From Manihot esculenta (lineage: Eukaryota; Streptophyta; Magnoliopsida; Malpighiales; Euphorbiaceae), in NCBI RefSeq assembly GCF_001659605.2, contig NC_035171.2, forward strand, positions 11,166,614-11,230,613: a DNA stretch of 64,000 bases. Direction: 5' to 3'. Both the position numbers and the translations under genes were made by a program. Each line of letters opens with the position of its first letter. Position 1 is the stretch's first letter. The notes beneath the pieces are model-generated. The model was not told the DNA's origin and searched no databases. It saw only the letters and a program-made list of their open reading frames with translations. This document shows positions 36,816 to 46,981 of this stretch, piece by piece.

Positions 36816-38393
36816 TGATCAAGCATAATTTAGCCACATTTTAATTATATTTATTATTGCTTATTTACACATTTTCTAGCTTAATTTATGATTTTTATCT
36901 CGTTTTTGAAGAAAAGGAAGAAAATGGAAAATTAGAGAAAAAGTGCAGAAAAAGCTGGAAAATGATTGGGGCAACGATCTGGGCAAATCACTGCCCAAAT
37001 CAAAATGGAGCAGAAAACTGGGATTAACTCACAAACAGTGATTGGGGCAACGCTCTGGGCAAATCACTGCCCAGATCAAGCTGAAGCAGAAACCTAAAGG
37101 CAACAGGCAGAAGTGATATGGGCAAGTGATCTGCCCAAATCACTCGCAGAGACTGGCCAAATCGCAGAGACAGAAAGCTAAAAACTGGACTGACTCACAG
37201 AAAGCGATTGGGGCAGATCGAGCAAGTGATCTGCCCAAATCACCCGCCCCAATCACATTGACAGCAGAAATTGACAGCAGAGCAAAAAATTGTGCAGAAA
37301 ACAGAATTTCGAATTTTGAAAAGTCCAAATCCAACTCAATCACTACCATCACAGTCCTAAGAGCCACGAAAGAGTTTCTCACCTAAGGAATTCCATTTGC
37401 AATTAAATTTAACATCAAAAGGGGAATTAAAGGAATCAAAGACCAAATCAAAAAGGGATTTCAAAACCCTAAATGGATAGGACTCTCCACCTATAAGAAG
37501 GCAGCCCAAACCAGCAAAAGGCATCTCTTCTTCATCTCATCTTCAGAATTCTGCAGAAAACACAGCAGCTTGTCTCCTTCTTTTCTTTCTTCTTTCTTTT
37601 GTGATTTTGTCCACCATGAGTGGCTAAATTCCATCTTTTCTAGTTGAAGTTGGTGAATTTCAGATTTGTGATGAATTGGGAGATTTAAATCTCCATTATT
37701 AAACTCTTATTTACCTTCAATATTTATGCAACTTGATCTTTCTATAATTATTACTTTGCTTTTAGAATCAATTAAGGCTTGTTGCTTTTAAATTGCTTGA
37801 GTAATATATTGTTTGAATAATTTAGGTCCGTAATTGCTTAGATTATTTAAACACAAATATAATCGGTTGCATAATCTAAACTTGACCACGCGGTTGGCAA
37901 GGTTAGAGTTGGGTTCCTCTAAGTCCTAATGCAGTTAACAGTTGTTCGATGCTAAAAGCCCCAAGGACGTTCCTTGGCAACTTGTTAACTAGAGTTTGAG
38001 TAGCGAACGTTTCCTAATCAAACTAAAACTAAGGAGGAATTTGGATTGTGAGAAGCGTCTTCCTCGTCCTAAACTAACTTATTGAAATAGATAAGAGTAT
38101 TGAAAAGATCAATGATCAATTCTAAACAAGCTGAAATAGATCCATGCTTCAACTAGAATCCTTCTCCCATTGAAATTCTCATCTATTTAAATTATTGCTT
38201 TCTCTTACTATTTAGTTTTAATCATCAAAACAAAACCCCCCTCTTTTAATTTCTTGTTATTTACTTGTCCAAGTCATTATTAGGAAAAGCCGTAGTGTCA
38301 AATTCTTGTAGTTCGACCCTATTGCCACTATCTACAAGTTAATTGTTGATTGTTTAATAGGTTTATTTTTTACGGCTTTGACAACCGCTATCA
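36816..38393 (+). repeat. 5' LTR of Athila-like element
   Basis: 1578 bp, TGATCAAGCATAATTTAG...CAACCGCTATCA. The first third contains repeated GGGCAAATCACTGCCCAAATC-like units and GATCTGCCCAAATCAC, the same word that forms the DLPKSP repeats of the internal gag. A CCACCATGAGTGGCTAAATT motif near 37611 is shared with the solo LTR at 22828-24459. Confidence 0.92.
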
Positions 38394-38398
38394 AAAAT

Positions 38399-38416
38399 TG
38401 GCGCCGTTGCCGGGAA
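38399..38416 (+). promoter_or_regulatory. Primer binding site, tRNA-Asp type
   Basis: TGGCGCCGTTGCCGGGAA, matching the 3' end of plant tRNA-Asp with one difference, as is usual for the Athila lineage. It begins six bases after the LTR. Confidence 0.88.
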
Positions 38417-38518
38417 TTTGATCTAACTAACGTATTTTCCTTTTATGATCAGGGCTGATCGTAAAGAAGCTCTTCTTTACGATTCAGAAATTGAACGCAC
38501 TGCCAAGACCTTACAAGC

Positions 38519-40030
38519 ATGGCTACGGTAAGTATGTCTTTTCTCTCTTCTCAAATTTCTGAACTAACCTCTATGGTGAGAAATTATGGTATAGGTCAAG
38601 CCCAACAACTTCAACAAGCACGTGCATTTGAAGGATTCTATGGACAGCCAAGATATAATCCCTACCTTGACACATACAATACAGGTTGGGGAGACAATCT
38701 GAGCTATGGCAGTACAAGGATAGACCACTACCATGACTACCAAAGAGATCTGCAATACAATCCATGTTGGAGGGACAATCCGAATTATGGCTATGCAAGG
38801 GCTGACTACTACCAAAACTATCAAGCCCAAGCAACACCTTAAAACTCCAATATGGAACTTAAAGAGATGGTAAGGAAATTGAAAATTTCTGGAAAAATTC
38901 TCCAACAGCAAGTGGATCTAGCGGTCAACTCAGTGGACGCATACATATTAAGAAGAGAGGAAGAGCTTCAAGATCTATGGGACGATGACGAAGGTTCTCA
39001 AGAAACAGACCGAGCTGTTGAGTCTGCTGCACAAATCACCACTACACTTGAAGCTGAACCAGCTACTGCCCAAACAACGCTTGTTGAAGCTTCTGCCTCC
39101 CAAGAGACAGCTCCTACTGTCAAAAATATTGAATTTGTTGCTGTAACACTTTCTGCACCAGCAAGTCCATCTACTGCCACACTAGCCACTACTACATTTG
39201 AACCAGATACCCGATTCCAGGTTACTGCAGAATTTTCTGCACCAGCAGATTTTTCTACACCTACAGATTTTTGCTGCTGCACCTGCTGTAGAATTTTCTG
39301 CACCAGCAAAATCACCCACTGCCACGCCTGCCACTGCTGAAATTGCACCAGAAATGAAGTTCCATATTACTGCAGAAAATCCAGCAATGGCAGAACCCCA
39401 TGTTGCACGTGAAGAAGCTGAAATTCAAGCTGGAAATCTACCTGTCCAACCTACTGCAAATAGAGACAACAGTTGCTGTCCACCTGCTGAAAATTCCACA
39501 ATTACATCAGCAATTACTGAACCTGCTGTCCAAAAATCAGCAAGTGCTGAATCTGCCACCATTACATCCCTTGTTGCTGTCCAAACACCAGCAACCTCAG
39601 AAATTGACACCACTGAACCAGAAGTTGTTGCACTCGCTGAACCAGCAACATACACCACTCAAACAGCTCCTGAACAGCCAGCAAAGAAGCAACAAGTGGG
39701 ACAAATGGCTTCATCCTTGAGTAAGCTTGAATCACAAGGAAAGCTACCTTCCCAAACTGAGATAAATCCAAGGCAAAATGCTAGTGCCATCACATTGAGG
39801 AGTGGAAAAGAGTTGCAAGACAGTAGGGCTGAAAAATTGCAAAAACAGGCCATGGAAAAAAATCTGCCAGAAATTGATCAGGACAGTGATCTGCCCAAAT
39901 CACCTAGACAATCTGCCCAAATCAGTGAGCAGACAGACATGACAGAGGGTGATCTGCCCAAATCACCAGGAAATCTGCCCAAATCACCAGGAAATCTGCC
40001 CAAATCACCTAGACAATCTGCCCAAATTTA
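38519..40030 (+). pseudogene. Degenerate Athila-like gag remnant with low-complexity repeats
   Basis: Three frames follow each other: 38519-38842 (Tyr/Asn/Asp-rich, with YGxxRxDxYxxY repeats), 38843-39340 (coiled-coil-like start, then Ala/Thr/Glu-rich) and 39198-40030. The last contains QMASSLSKLESQGKLPSQTEINPRQNASAITLRSGKEL, which is the conserved gag/protease linker of Athila-type elements (split by other residues from the rest). It ends in a tandem DLPKSPGNLPKSPG repeat running into the 3' LTR. The capsid domain and all pol domains are absent. At least one frameshift lies near 39250-39300. I cannot assign function to the low-complexity part. Confidence 0.75.
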
Positions 40031-41561
40031 GCCACATTTTTATTATATTTATTATTGCTTATTTACACATTTTCTAGCTTAATTTATGATTTTTATCTCG
40101 TTTTTGAAGAAAAGGAAGAAAATGGAAAATTGGAGAAAAATTGCAGAAAAAGCTGAAAAATGATTGGGGCAACGATATGGGCAAATCACTGCCCAAATCA
40201 AACTGGAGCAGAAAACTGGGATTAACTCACAGACAGTGATTGGGGCAACGATCTGGGCAAATCACTACCCAGATCAAGCTGAAGCAGAAACCTGGAGGCA
40301 ACAGGCAGAAGTGATATGGGCAAGTGATCTGCCCAAATCACTCACAGAGACTGGCCAAATCGCAGAGACAGAAAGCTAAAAACTGGACTGACTCACAGAA
40401 AGCGATTGGGGCAGATCGAGCAAGTAATCTGCCCAAATCATCCGCCCCAATCACATTGACAGCAGAAATTGACAGCAGAGCGGAAAATTGTGCAGAAAAC
40501 AGAATTTCAAATTTTGAGAAGTCCAAATCCAACTCAATCACTACCATCACAGTCCCAAGAGCCACGAAAGAGTTTCTCACCTAAGGAATTCCATTTGTAA
40601 TTAAATTCAACATCAAAAGGGGAATTAAAGGAATCAAAGACCAAATCAAAAAGGGATTTCAAAACCCTAAATGGATAGGACTCTCCACCTATAAGAAGGC
40701 AGCCCAAACCAGCAAAAGGCATCTCTTCTTCATCTCATCTTCAGAATTCTACAGAAAACACAGCAGCTTGTCTCCTTCTTTTCTTTCTTCTTTCTTTTGT
40801 GATTTTGTCCACCATGAGTGGCTAAATTCCATCTTTTCTAGTTGAAGTTGGTGAATTTCAGATTTGTGATGAATTGGGAGATTTAAATCTCCATTATTAA
40901 ACTCTTATTTACCTTCAATATTTATGCAACTTGATCTTTCTATAATTATTACTTTGCTTTTAGAATCAATTAAGGTTTGTTGCTTTTAAATTGCTTGAGT
41001 AATATATTGTTTGAATAATTTAGGTCCGTAATTGCTTAGATTATTTAAACACAAATATAATCGGTTGCATAATCTAAACTTGACCACGCGGTTTGCAAGG
41101 TTAGAGTTGGATTCCTCTAAGTCCTAATGCAGTTAACAGTTGTTCGATGCTAAAAGCCCCAAGGACGTTCCTTGGCAACTTGTTAACTAGAGTTTGAGTA
41201 GCGAACGTTTCCTAATCAAACTAAAATTAAGGAGGAATTTGGATTGTGAGAAGCGTCTTCCACGTCCTAAACTAACTTATTGAAATAGATAAGAGTATTT
41301 AAATAGATCCATGCTTCAACTAGAATCCTTCTCCCATTGAAATTCTCATCTATTTAAATTATTGCTTTCTCTTACTATTTAGTTTTAATCATCAAAACAA
41401 AACCCCTCCTCTTTTAATTTCTTGTTATTTACTTGTCCAAGTCATTATTAGGAAAAGCCGTAGTGTCAAATCCCTGTGGTTCGACCCTATTGCCACTATC
41501 TACAAGTTAATTGTTGATTGTTTAATAGGTTTATTTTTTACGGCTTCGACAACCGCTATCA
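40026..41561 (+). repeat. 3' LTR of Athila-like element, 5' end missing
   Basis: Aligns to the 5' LTR from AATTTAGCCACATTTT to the end CAACCGCTATCA, so the first 12 or so bases are lost. It differs from the 5' LTR by scattered substitutions and a deletion of about 33 bases near 41300. The junction with the interior is in a CTGCCCAAAT word that also occurs inside the LTR. Confidence 0.88.
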
Positions 41562-41566
41562 CTAAA

Positions 41567-42408
41567 CCTCCCTTTGTACTCCAACCTGACAAATTAGCAT
41601 ATGCTGGAAAATCATTTATGGTCCATAAAATGGCAGCACGCAAGCAAAAATTTTCCTTTCGAGCAGCATCATAAGTATCAACTCCGTAATACCATAACTC
41701 CTGTAACTCCTCTACTAAAGGTTGTAAGTATACGTCAATGTCATTTCCAAGAGCTTTAGGACCAGGTATTAATAAAGAAAGCATACAATATGGTTGTTTC
41801 ATGCATAACCAAGGAGGTAGATTATAAACTGTAGCAATCACTGGCCAAGTACTGTGGGAAACACTTGAGTTTCCAAAAGGATTGACTCCATCTATTGCTA
41901 AACCTAGTCTGACATTACGAGGGTCTTTAGCAAAACCTGGATTCAACTCATCAAAAGATTTCCAAGCATCAGAATCAGCAGGATGCCTTAAAATCCCATC
42001 TTTAGTACGTTGATCATGATGCCATGTCATGTCTGTAGCTATGTCTGATGACATAAATAACCTTTGTAGTCTAGGTTTTAATGGAAAGTAACGAAGAACT
42101 TTTCTTGGTACTTTTTTACTAGTTTTTTTATTCATACTCATCTTAGATGAATCGTTCTCTGTTGTTTTCCACCTAGACTCGTCACAAACTAAGCAACTTT
42201 CAGCCTTAACATGCTCTTTCCAAAACAACATACAATCATTTACACATGCATGTATCTTTTCATAATGAAGACCTAGATCACGTATGATTTTTCTAGCTTC
42301 ATAAAAAGTTTTAGGCAAGGTCTCACCATCTGGTAGCACTTCCTTAAACAATTGCATGATACTATTAACAGCTTTATCACTCAATCCATAAAGACAGGTA
42401 ATAACTAG
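41567..42408 (-). pseudogene. CACTA TNP2 transposase, first part
   Basis: Read leftwards from about 42408: CLYGLSDKAVNSIMQLFKEVLP, YEARKIIRDLGLHYEKIHACVNDCMLFWKE, CLVCDESRWK, RKVLRYFPLKPRLQRLFMS, DMTWHHDQRTKDGILRHPADSDAWKSFD, VRLGLAIDGVNPFGN, WPVIATVYNLPPWLCMKQPYCMLSLLIPGPKALGNDIDVYLQPL (quoted in separate conserved blocks) and NLSGWSTKGGL at the insertion site. This is the N-terminal half of the TNP2 domain. There is no room upstream for the usual N-terminal transposase-associated domain: a stop lies at 42409-42411 and the transposon ends at 42641. So the 5' end of the gene has been deleted. Confidence 0.92.
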
Positions 42409-42641
42409 CTACAATATTTATTTTTAATGGCAATATTTTTGCTTCATTTAAATAAAAAGTGTGACTATAAATATTTATTTTAGCCACAACACAGGTAAAT
42501 CCTGTAACTAAACTTTAGTTACGCCACTTCTAGTTACGGCATGTCACAGGAAAAATATGTTGTGGCAAAAGCATCTAGCCACCAAAATTCTATTTTTAGC
42601 TACAATTTATTTTGTGACAAGATATGGATAATGTTGTAGTG
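42409..42641. repeat. CACTA right terminus and subterminal repeats
   Basis: About 230 bp of TAGCTACAA, TAGCCACAA and TAGTTACG motifs ending in ATGTTGTAGTG, the inverted copy of the left terminus. It is shorter than the left subterminal region. Confidence 0.82.
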
Positions 42642-42843
42642 ACATAAAACCCACACTAGAGCCCTCATCAAATGCTCCAGTTGGGTCGACATTTCATATG
42701 TCAAGCCTGGTTCAACATACCTTATCATTAAAACGTTTACATCAAGATCATGTACAACAGGAATTTATAATAAACACTAGGGCCAAGCACAATAATAATC
42801 CTCATTACATTACTTTACATTACATCATTTTACATTTCATTAC
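42642..42843 (-). repeat. Split solo chromovirus LTR, piece 2 of 3
   Basis: Continues the LTR begun at 24850: ACATAAAACCCACACTAGAG matches the solo LTR at about 17097-17117. Its last five bases (ATTAC, 42839-42843) are the TSD of the full-length chromovirus that follows. Confidence 0.9.
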
Positions 42844-45047
42844 TGTAACGACCCGAAAATCGGACCGCTACCGGCGCTAGGATCCAGATCGGCTTAAGGC
42901 CGCCGGGACCCGTAGGAAGCCTGACAAGTAACCTGTAAACCTGTTTAATCCCATACATGATCAACAATATACTTAAAAATTAAAAATTTTCTTTCATACA
43001 TTCTATCATACGCCAAACTCAACCTGTGCATGCACTGAACATAATCATAAACTTGACCCCTCTATGGGATCTCATCAATGCCCCCAACGGGTGGCATAAC
43101 CTGTGTTGAGTTGGCTAACATAGTCATCAATAAATATTAAGATCATGTAACAAAAAGGGATTACAACATCTATAGGGTCAAGCACAACTTCTAATCCTCA
43201 ATATCATTATACATAACATAACTATTCAGTTATACATCATCTTACAATTTATCATGTCCACTTTCTAACTATTACAATTACAAGACTTTACTCTTCTTGA
43301 CTTCTCTGTCTAGCCCGTACCTGCAATCCTGGGGGATTAGGGAAAAGCGGTGAGCTACTAGAGCCCAGTGAGCATAATAGAAGAAAACAACATTTAAATC
43401 TCATGTCATCATGTAATGCAACACATCACAACTAATCACATCTCGGATGGTATTGTCACCAATAGTCCTCTACATAGTCCAACTGTGCCGGGACGTAGAA
43501 TGGGTACAACCGGTCTTTCTCTTAACATAACATGTCATACAGTCCAACTGTGCCAGGGACATAGAATGGGTACAACCTGGACTTCCATACCATCTCATGC
43601 CGTAACATCATCATATCATATGAGGACTAAAGTATCATCCAATAACCGATCCACATCAACATCATATATGCAATGCAACATATTCGTGAAGTCTAATGCA
43701 AACAACCTAATTCATCTCATGGCATTCATGATGCATGAACATGCTAAAACTTTATAATTTATTTGCTTTAAATCGTAAAGGTTTATTCTACTCACCTCTT
43801 GGCTAGCTCTGACAATGACTGAAGCAGCTGACTCACTGCTGGGGTCCTCGGTTCTTCGGGTCCGAACCTACACAGGTGGACTCAAATGAGGGACCAAACC
43901 ACAAGAACATAACTCTAAAAACATCCCCCAAAAACTCCCTAAAACACCTCAAAACAATCATGCAAAAACATGCAAAGGAAGGCTGGACAGGGCAGGTTCG
44001 GCGGCACCTTCGGCGGCCGAAAGTCCCTCCAGAGCCGAAACCCGGGCAGGTTCGGCGGCACCTTCGGCGGCCGAAAGTCCCAGACAGAGACGAAAGTCTC
44101 TTTTCGGGGGCATCTTCGGCAGCCGAAAGGCCTGCCTCTCCAGCCATGTTCGGCGGCCAAAAGTTCCTTCGGCTGCCGAACCTGGTTTCTGCCAAAGGGC
44201 AGAAACTTGGCTCCTTTATGCACATTTGCCTCCCAAAACTTCTAATCATGCATATTACTCATGCTCCTAGGGGTCTCAAACTACCTTAAACCCCAATTAC
44301 AACACACAACAACAACACATTGCATCCACATTGTTCAAGAACACACATTAAACCTATAAACTCATAAAACCCTACACATGCATTCTACCCCATAGATCTT
44401 GCATAAAACTTACTTTAAATATGAAATGAGCTTAAGATCGGCTCTTACCTCTTGAAGATCGAGAGGGAGACGTCCTAAACTCGGAGGTGGGAGATTTTTG
44501 AGTTCTTGAGCCTTAAAGCTCCAAAACTTGCTTTAAACTCGAAAATCTTCAAAACAAAGAAAAAACTTGTGAAAATCTTGAAAGATTTGAAGGAAAAGAC
44601 TCAAGATTGGTGAGGAACGGCAGAGAACTCACCTTGGCCGACAATGGGGAGAAAAGCTCGCCCGTTTTCGGCTAAGGGACCCTTTTATAGTGGCTGGCCA
44701 GGCCACGTTCGGGGGCCGAACGTGCCTCCGCATGCATGCCATGTTCAGCGGCCGAACTTGAGGTTCGGCGGCCGAACCTGGACTTTCCTCAACCTATGCC
44801 TTCGGGGGCCTAAGGCACACCCGAAAAGCATGCATGTTCGGCGGCCGAACTTTGAGTTTCGGCGGCCGAACCTGAGTTTTCCTCCAAGGTTGTTTTCATT
44901 CAAAATTCATTTCCTTTTCACTTAAAATCATCAAAAACATTAAAACATTTCATGAAAACATGGTTTTTACCCTTCTAGAGGTCTCCGACATCCGAAATTC
45001 CACCGGACGGTAGGAATTCCGATACCGGAGTCTAGCCGGGTATTACA
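42844..45047 (-). repeat. 3' LTR of full-length chromovirus
   Basis: 2204 bp, TGTAACGACCC...GGGTATTACA. Relative to the right LTR it lacks about 19 bases near 44255 and 3 bases (ATC) near 43037, with a handful of substitutions. CCAGG...CCTGG-type repeats are at about 43483-43592, TTCGGC palindromes at about 43997-44185 and 44705-44875, and the TATA box at 44683-44689. Confidence 0.95.
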
Positions 45048-45084
45048 TTCTCCCCCCCTTAAGAACATTCGTCCCCGAATGTTC
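45048..45084 (-). promoter_or_regulatory. Polypurine tract and perfect hairpin
   Basis: Minus-strand AAGGGGGGGAGAA at 45048-45060. Next to it is a perfect inverted repeat with 9-bp arms, GAACATTCG (45063-45071) and CGAATGTTC (45076-45084), separated by a 4-base loop. Confidence 0.88.
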
Positions 45085-45155
45085 CTCAACTAGCACATAG
45101 CATGGCATACATATAACATACATGCAAAGCACATAAAACTCACAAAGAACTAACC

Positions 45156-45902
45156 TTAGAAAAGATAAGGGTATTGCTGGAGCATGGACTCCCGTGTCTC
45201 CCAAGTGCATTCTTCCAAATTGTGGTGGTTCCATAGGACTTTCACCATCGGGATTTCCTTGTTTCTCAGCTTTCTGATCTGGGTGTCTATGATCCGCACT
45301 GGCTGCTCAACATAGGTGAGATCCTCTTGGATCTCCACATCAGGCTCACTAAGAACCTTGCCCGGATCTGACACAAATTTCCTCAACATTGAAACATGGA
45401 AAACCGGATGGATTCTTGCCATTGAAGCAGGCAAATCTAGCTTGTACGACACATTCCCAATCTTCTGTAAGATTTCAAAGGGTCCGATGTATCGTGGGGC
45501 TAGTTTACCTTTCTTCCCAAAGCGAACCACTCCTTTCATTGGGGACACCTTGAGCAATACCAGATCCCCCTCTTGAAACTCTACTTGCCGTCTGCGGATG
45601 TCTGCATAACTCTTCTGTCTGCTTGCAGCAGTCTTGATTCTCTCTCTGATTATGGGTACCACCCTGCTGGTGATCTCTACTAGCTCAGGCCCTGCCAAGG
45701 CCTTCTCTCCAACTTCCTCCCAGCAAACAGGTGACCTGCACTTCCTCCCATATAAAGCCTCATATGGAGCCATCCCGATGCTAGCATGATGGCTGTTATT
45801 GTAGGCAAACTCCACCAAAGGTAGATGCTGCCTCCAAGAATCGCCAAAGTCCAGCACACACATTCTAAGCATATCCTCGATAGTCTGGATGGTCCTTTCG
45901 GA
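45156..45902 (-). pseudogene. Integrase end with chromodomain, full-length element
   Basis: Starts just after the TAG at 45903-45905. It contains the catalytic glutamate region (SERTIQ), EFAYNNSHHASIGMAPYEALYGRKCRSP, the GPF/Y module (RYIGPFEILQKIG), HPVFHVSML and the chromodomain (WNHHNLEECTWETRESM) ending QYPYLF. This is the longest undisturbed chromodomain-bearing frame in the window. The stop separates the third catalytic residue from the first two. Confidence 0.92.
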
Positions 45903-46322
45903 CTATCCGTCCGTCTGGGGGTGGAAGGCAGTACTGAAATCCAACCTAGTACCCATGGCATTCTGCAGACTCCGCCAAAACCTGGAGGTGAACTGGGGCC
46001 CTCTATCAGACACTATTGAAACAGGAACCCCATGCAGCCTGACGATCTCATCCACATATACCTGCGCCAACTTGTCCATAGAGTAGCCACTCCTGACAGG
46101 GATGAAGTGAGCAGATTTGGTGAGTCTGTCCACAATCACCCATATGGAGTCCAATCTGTTGGATGCTGCCGGTAACCCCACTACGAAGTCCATAGCTATA
46201 TTCTCCCATTTCCATTCTGGAATAGGTAGCGGGTTAAGCATTCCAGCCGACTTCTGATGTTCCAGCTTCACCCTCTGACATACTTTGCAGGCGGACACAA
46301 ACTGTGCCACTTCTTTCTTCAT
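45903..46322 (-). pseudogene. Integrase zinc finger end and core, full-length element
   Basis: Encodes [15 protein letters not shown] (second half of the HHCC finger), AMDFVVGLP with the first catalytic aspartate (about residue 45) and VSDRGPQF with the second (about 106), ending at a TAG that replaces the glutamine of HPQTDGQ. A frameshift in a run of eight T (about 46341-46348) cuts it from RNase H. Confidence 0.9.
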
Positions 46323-46981
46323 CGCTGGCCACCAATAAACTTTTTTTTCAAATCTTGATACATCTTGGTGGCTTCGGGGTGAACGCTGTATCTTGCATTG
46401 TGAGCCTTCCTCATAATGTCTCCTTTTAGCCCTATGTCATCTGGTACACACAATCGACTCCCATAGCGGAGGATCCCCTTACTGTCAAATCTGAACTCAC
46501 TGTCCTTGCCTGACTGAACAGTCCTAGCAATCTTCACTAACTCTGGGTCCTCATGCTGTTTCTGAGCCACTTGCTCCAGAAACACAGGTGTCACTCTTAT
46601 CTGGGCCACTAAAGCACCTGTACCAGATAACTCCAACTGTAGACCTTCATCAATGAGCTTGTAAAACTCCTTCACCACTGGTCTCCTCTCTGCCGTGATG
46701 TGGGATAGACTGCCTAGTGACTTCCGGCTTAGGGCGTCTGCCACGACATTAGCCTTACCCGGATGATACTGAATTTTGCAATCATAGTCACTCAACAGCT
46801 CTACCCATCTCCTCTGTCTCAAATTCAAATCTCTTTGACTCAGGATGTACTGCAGGCTCTTATGATCTGTAAAGATCTCACATTTTACCCCATAGAGGTA
46901 GTGCCTCCACATCTTGAGTGCAAAGATTACTGCTGCCATCTCAAGGTCGTGTGTGGGGTAATTCAACTCATGCTTCTTCAG
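46323..46981 (-). pseudogene. RNase H and integrase N-terminus, full-length element
   Basis: Follows the TAG at 46982-46984 in the same frame as RT. It holds [26 protein letters not shown] (RNase H aspartate), [21 protein letters not shown] and the first half of the integrase zinc region ([18 protein letters not shown]), then runs into the frameshift. Unlike the array units it has a glutamate codon where they have TAA. Confidence 0.9.

Larger units (their letters stand above)
36816..41561 (+). mobile_element. Gag-only Athila-like LTR element (TR-GAG type)
   Basis: 4746 bp with TSD CTAAA (36811-36815 and 41562-41566), inserted in the TNP2 frame of the CACTA element. The 5' LTR is 36816-38393, the tRNA-Asp-type primer site 38399-38416, the interior about 1.6 kb and the 3' LTR about 40026-41561. 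The interior holds only a degenerate gag C-terminal region; protease, RT and integrase are absent. The 3' LTR lacks the first dozen bases of the 5' LTR, and no polypurine tract is seen, so a deletion removed the pol region through the start of the 3' LTR. LTR sequences differ at many positions plus an indel, so the insertion is older than the gypsy at 28300. Confidence 0.9.
25043..42641 (-). mobile_element. CACTA (En/Spm) DNA transposon, 17.6 kb with nested insertions
   Basis: Ends are CACTACAACAT (25043-25053) and ATGTTGTAGTG (42631-42641), an exact 11-bp terminal inverted repeat of the CACTA class, with a 3-bp TSD ACA (25040-25042 and 42642-42644). Both ends carry subterminal repeats built on TAGCTAC / TAGCCACAA motifs. 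The minus strand encodes a broken TNP2-type transposase with a DUF4216 C-terminus. After removal of the two LTR elements inserted in it (28300-35384 and 36816-41561) it is about 5.8 kb. The N-terminal part of TNP2 is missing, so it is non-autonomous. It also contains an RNA-binding protein exon fragment (26272-26448). Confidence 0.93.

Noticed and set aside
37126..40584. Short frames of 80-116 codons in the Athila-like LTRs and on the reverse strand of its gag
   Set aside because: Duplicated in both LTRs and antisense to repeats; no known domain.
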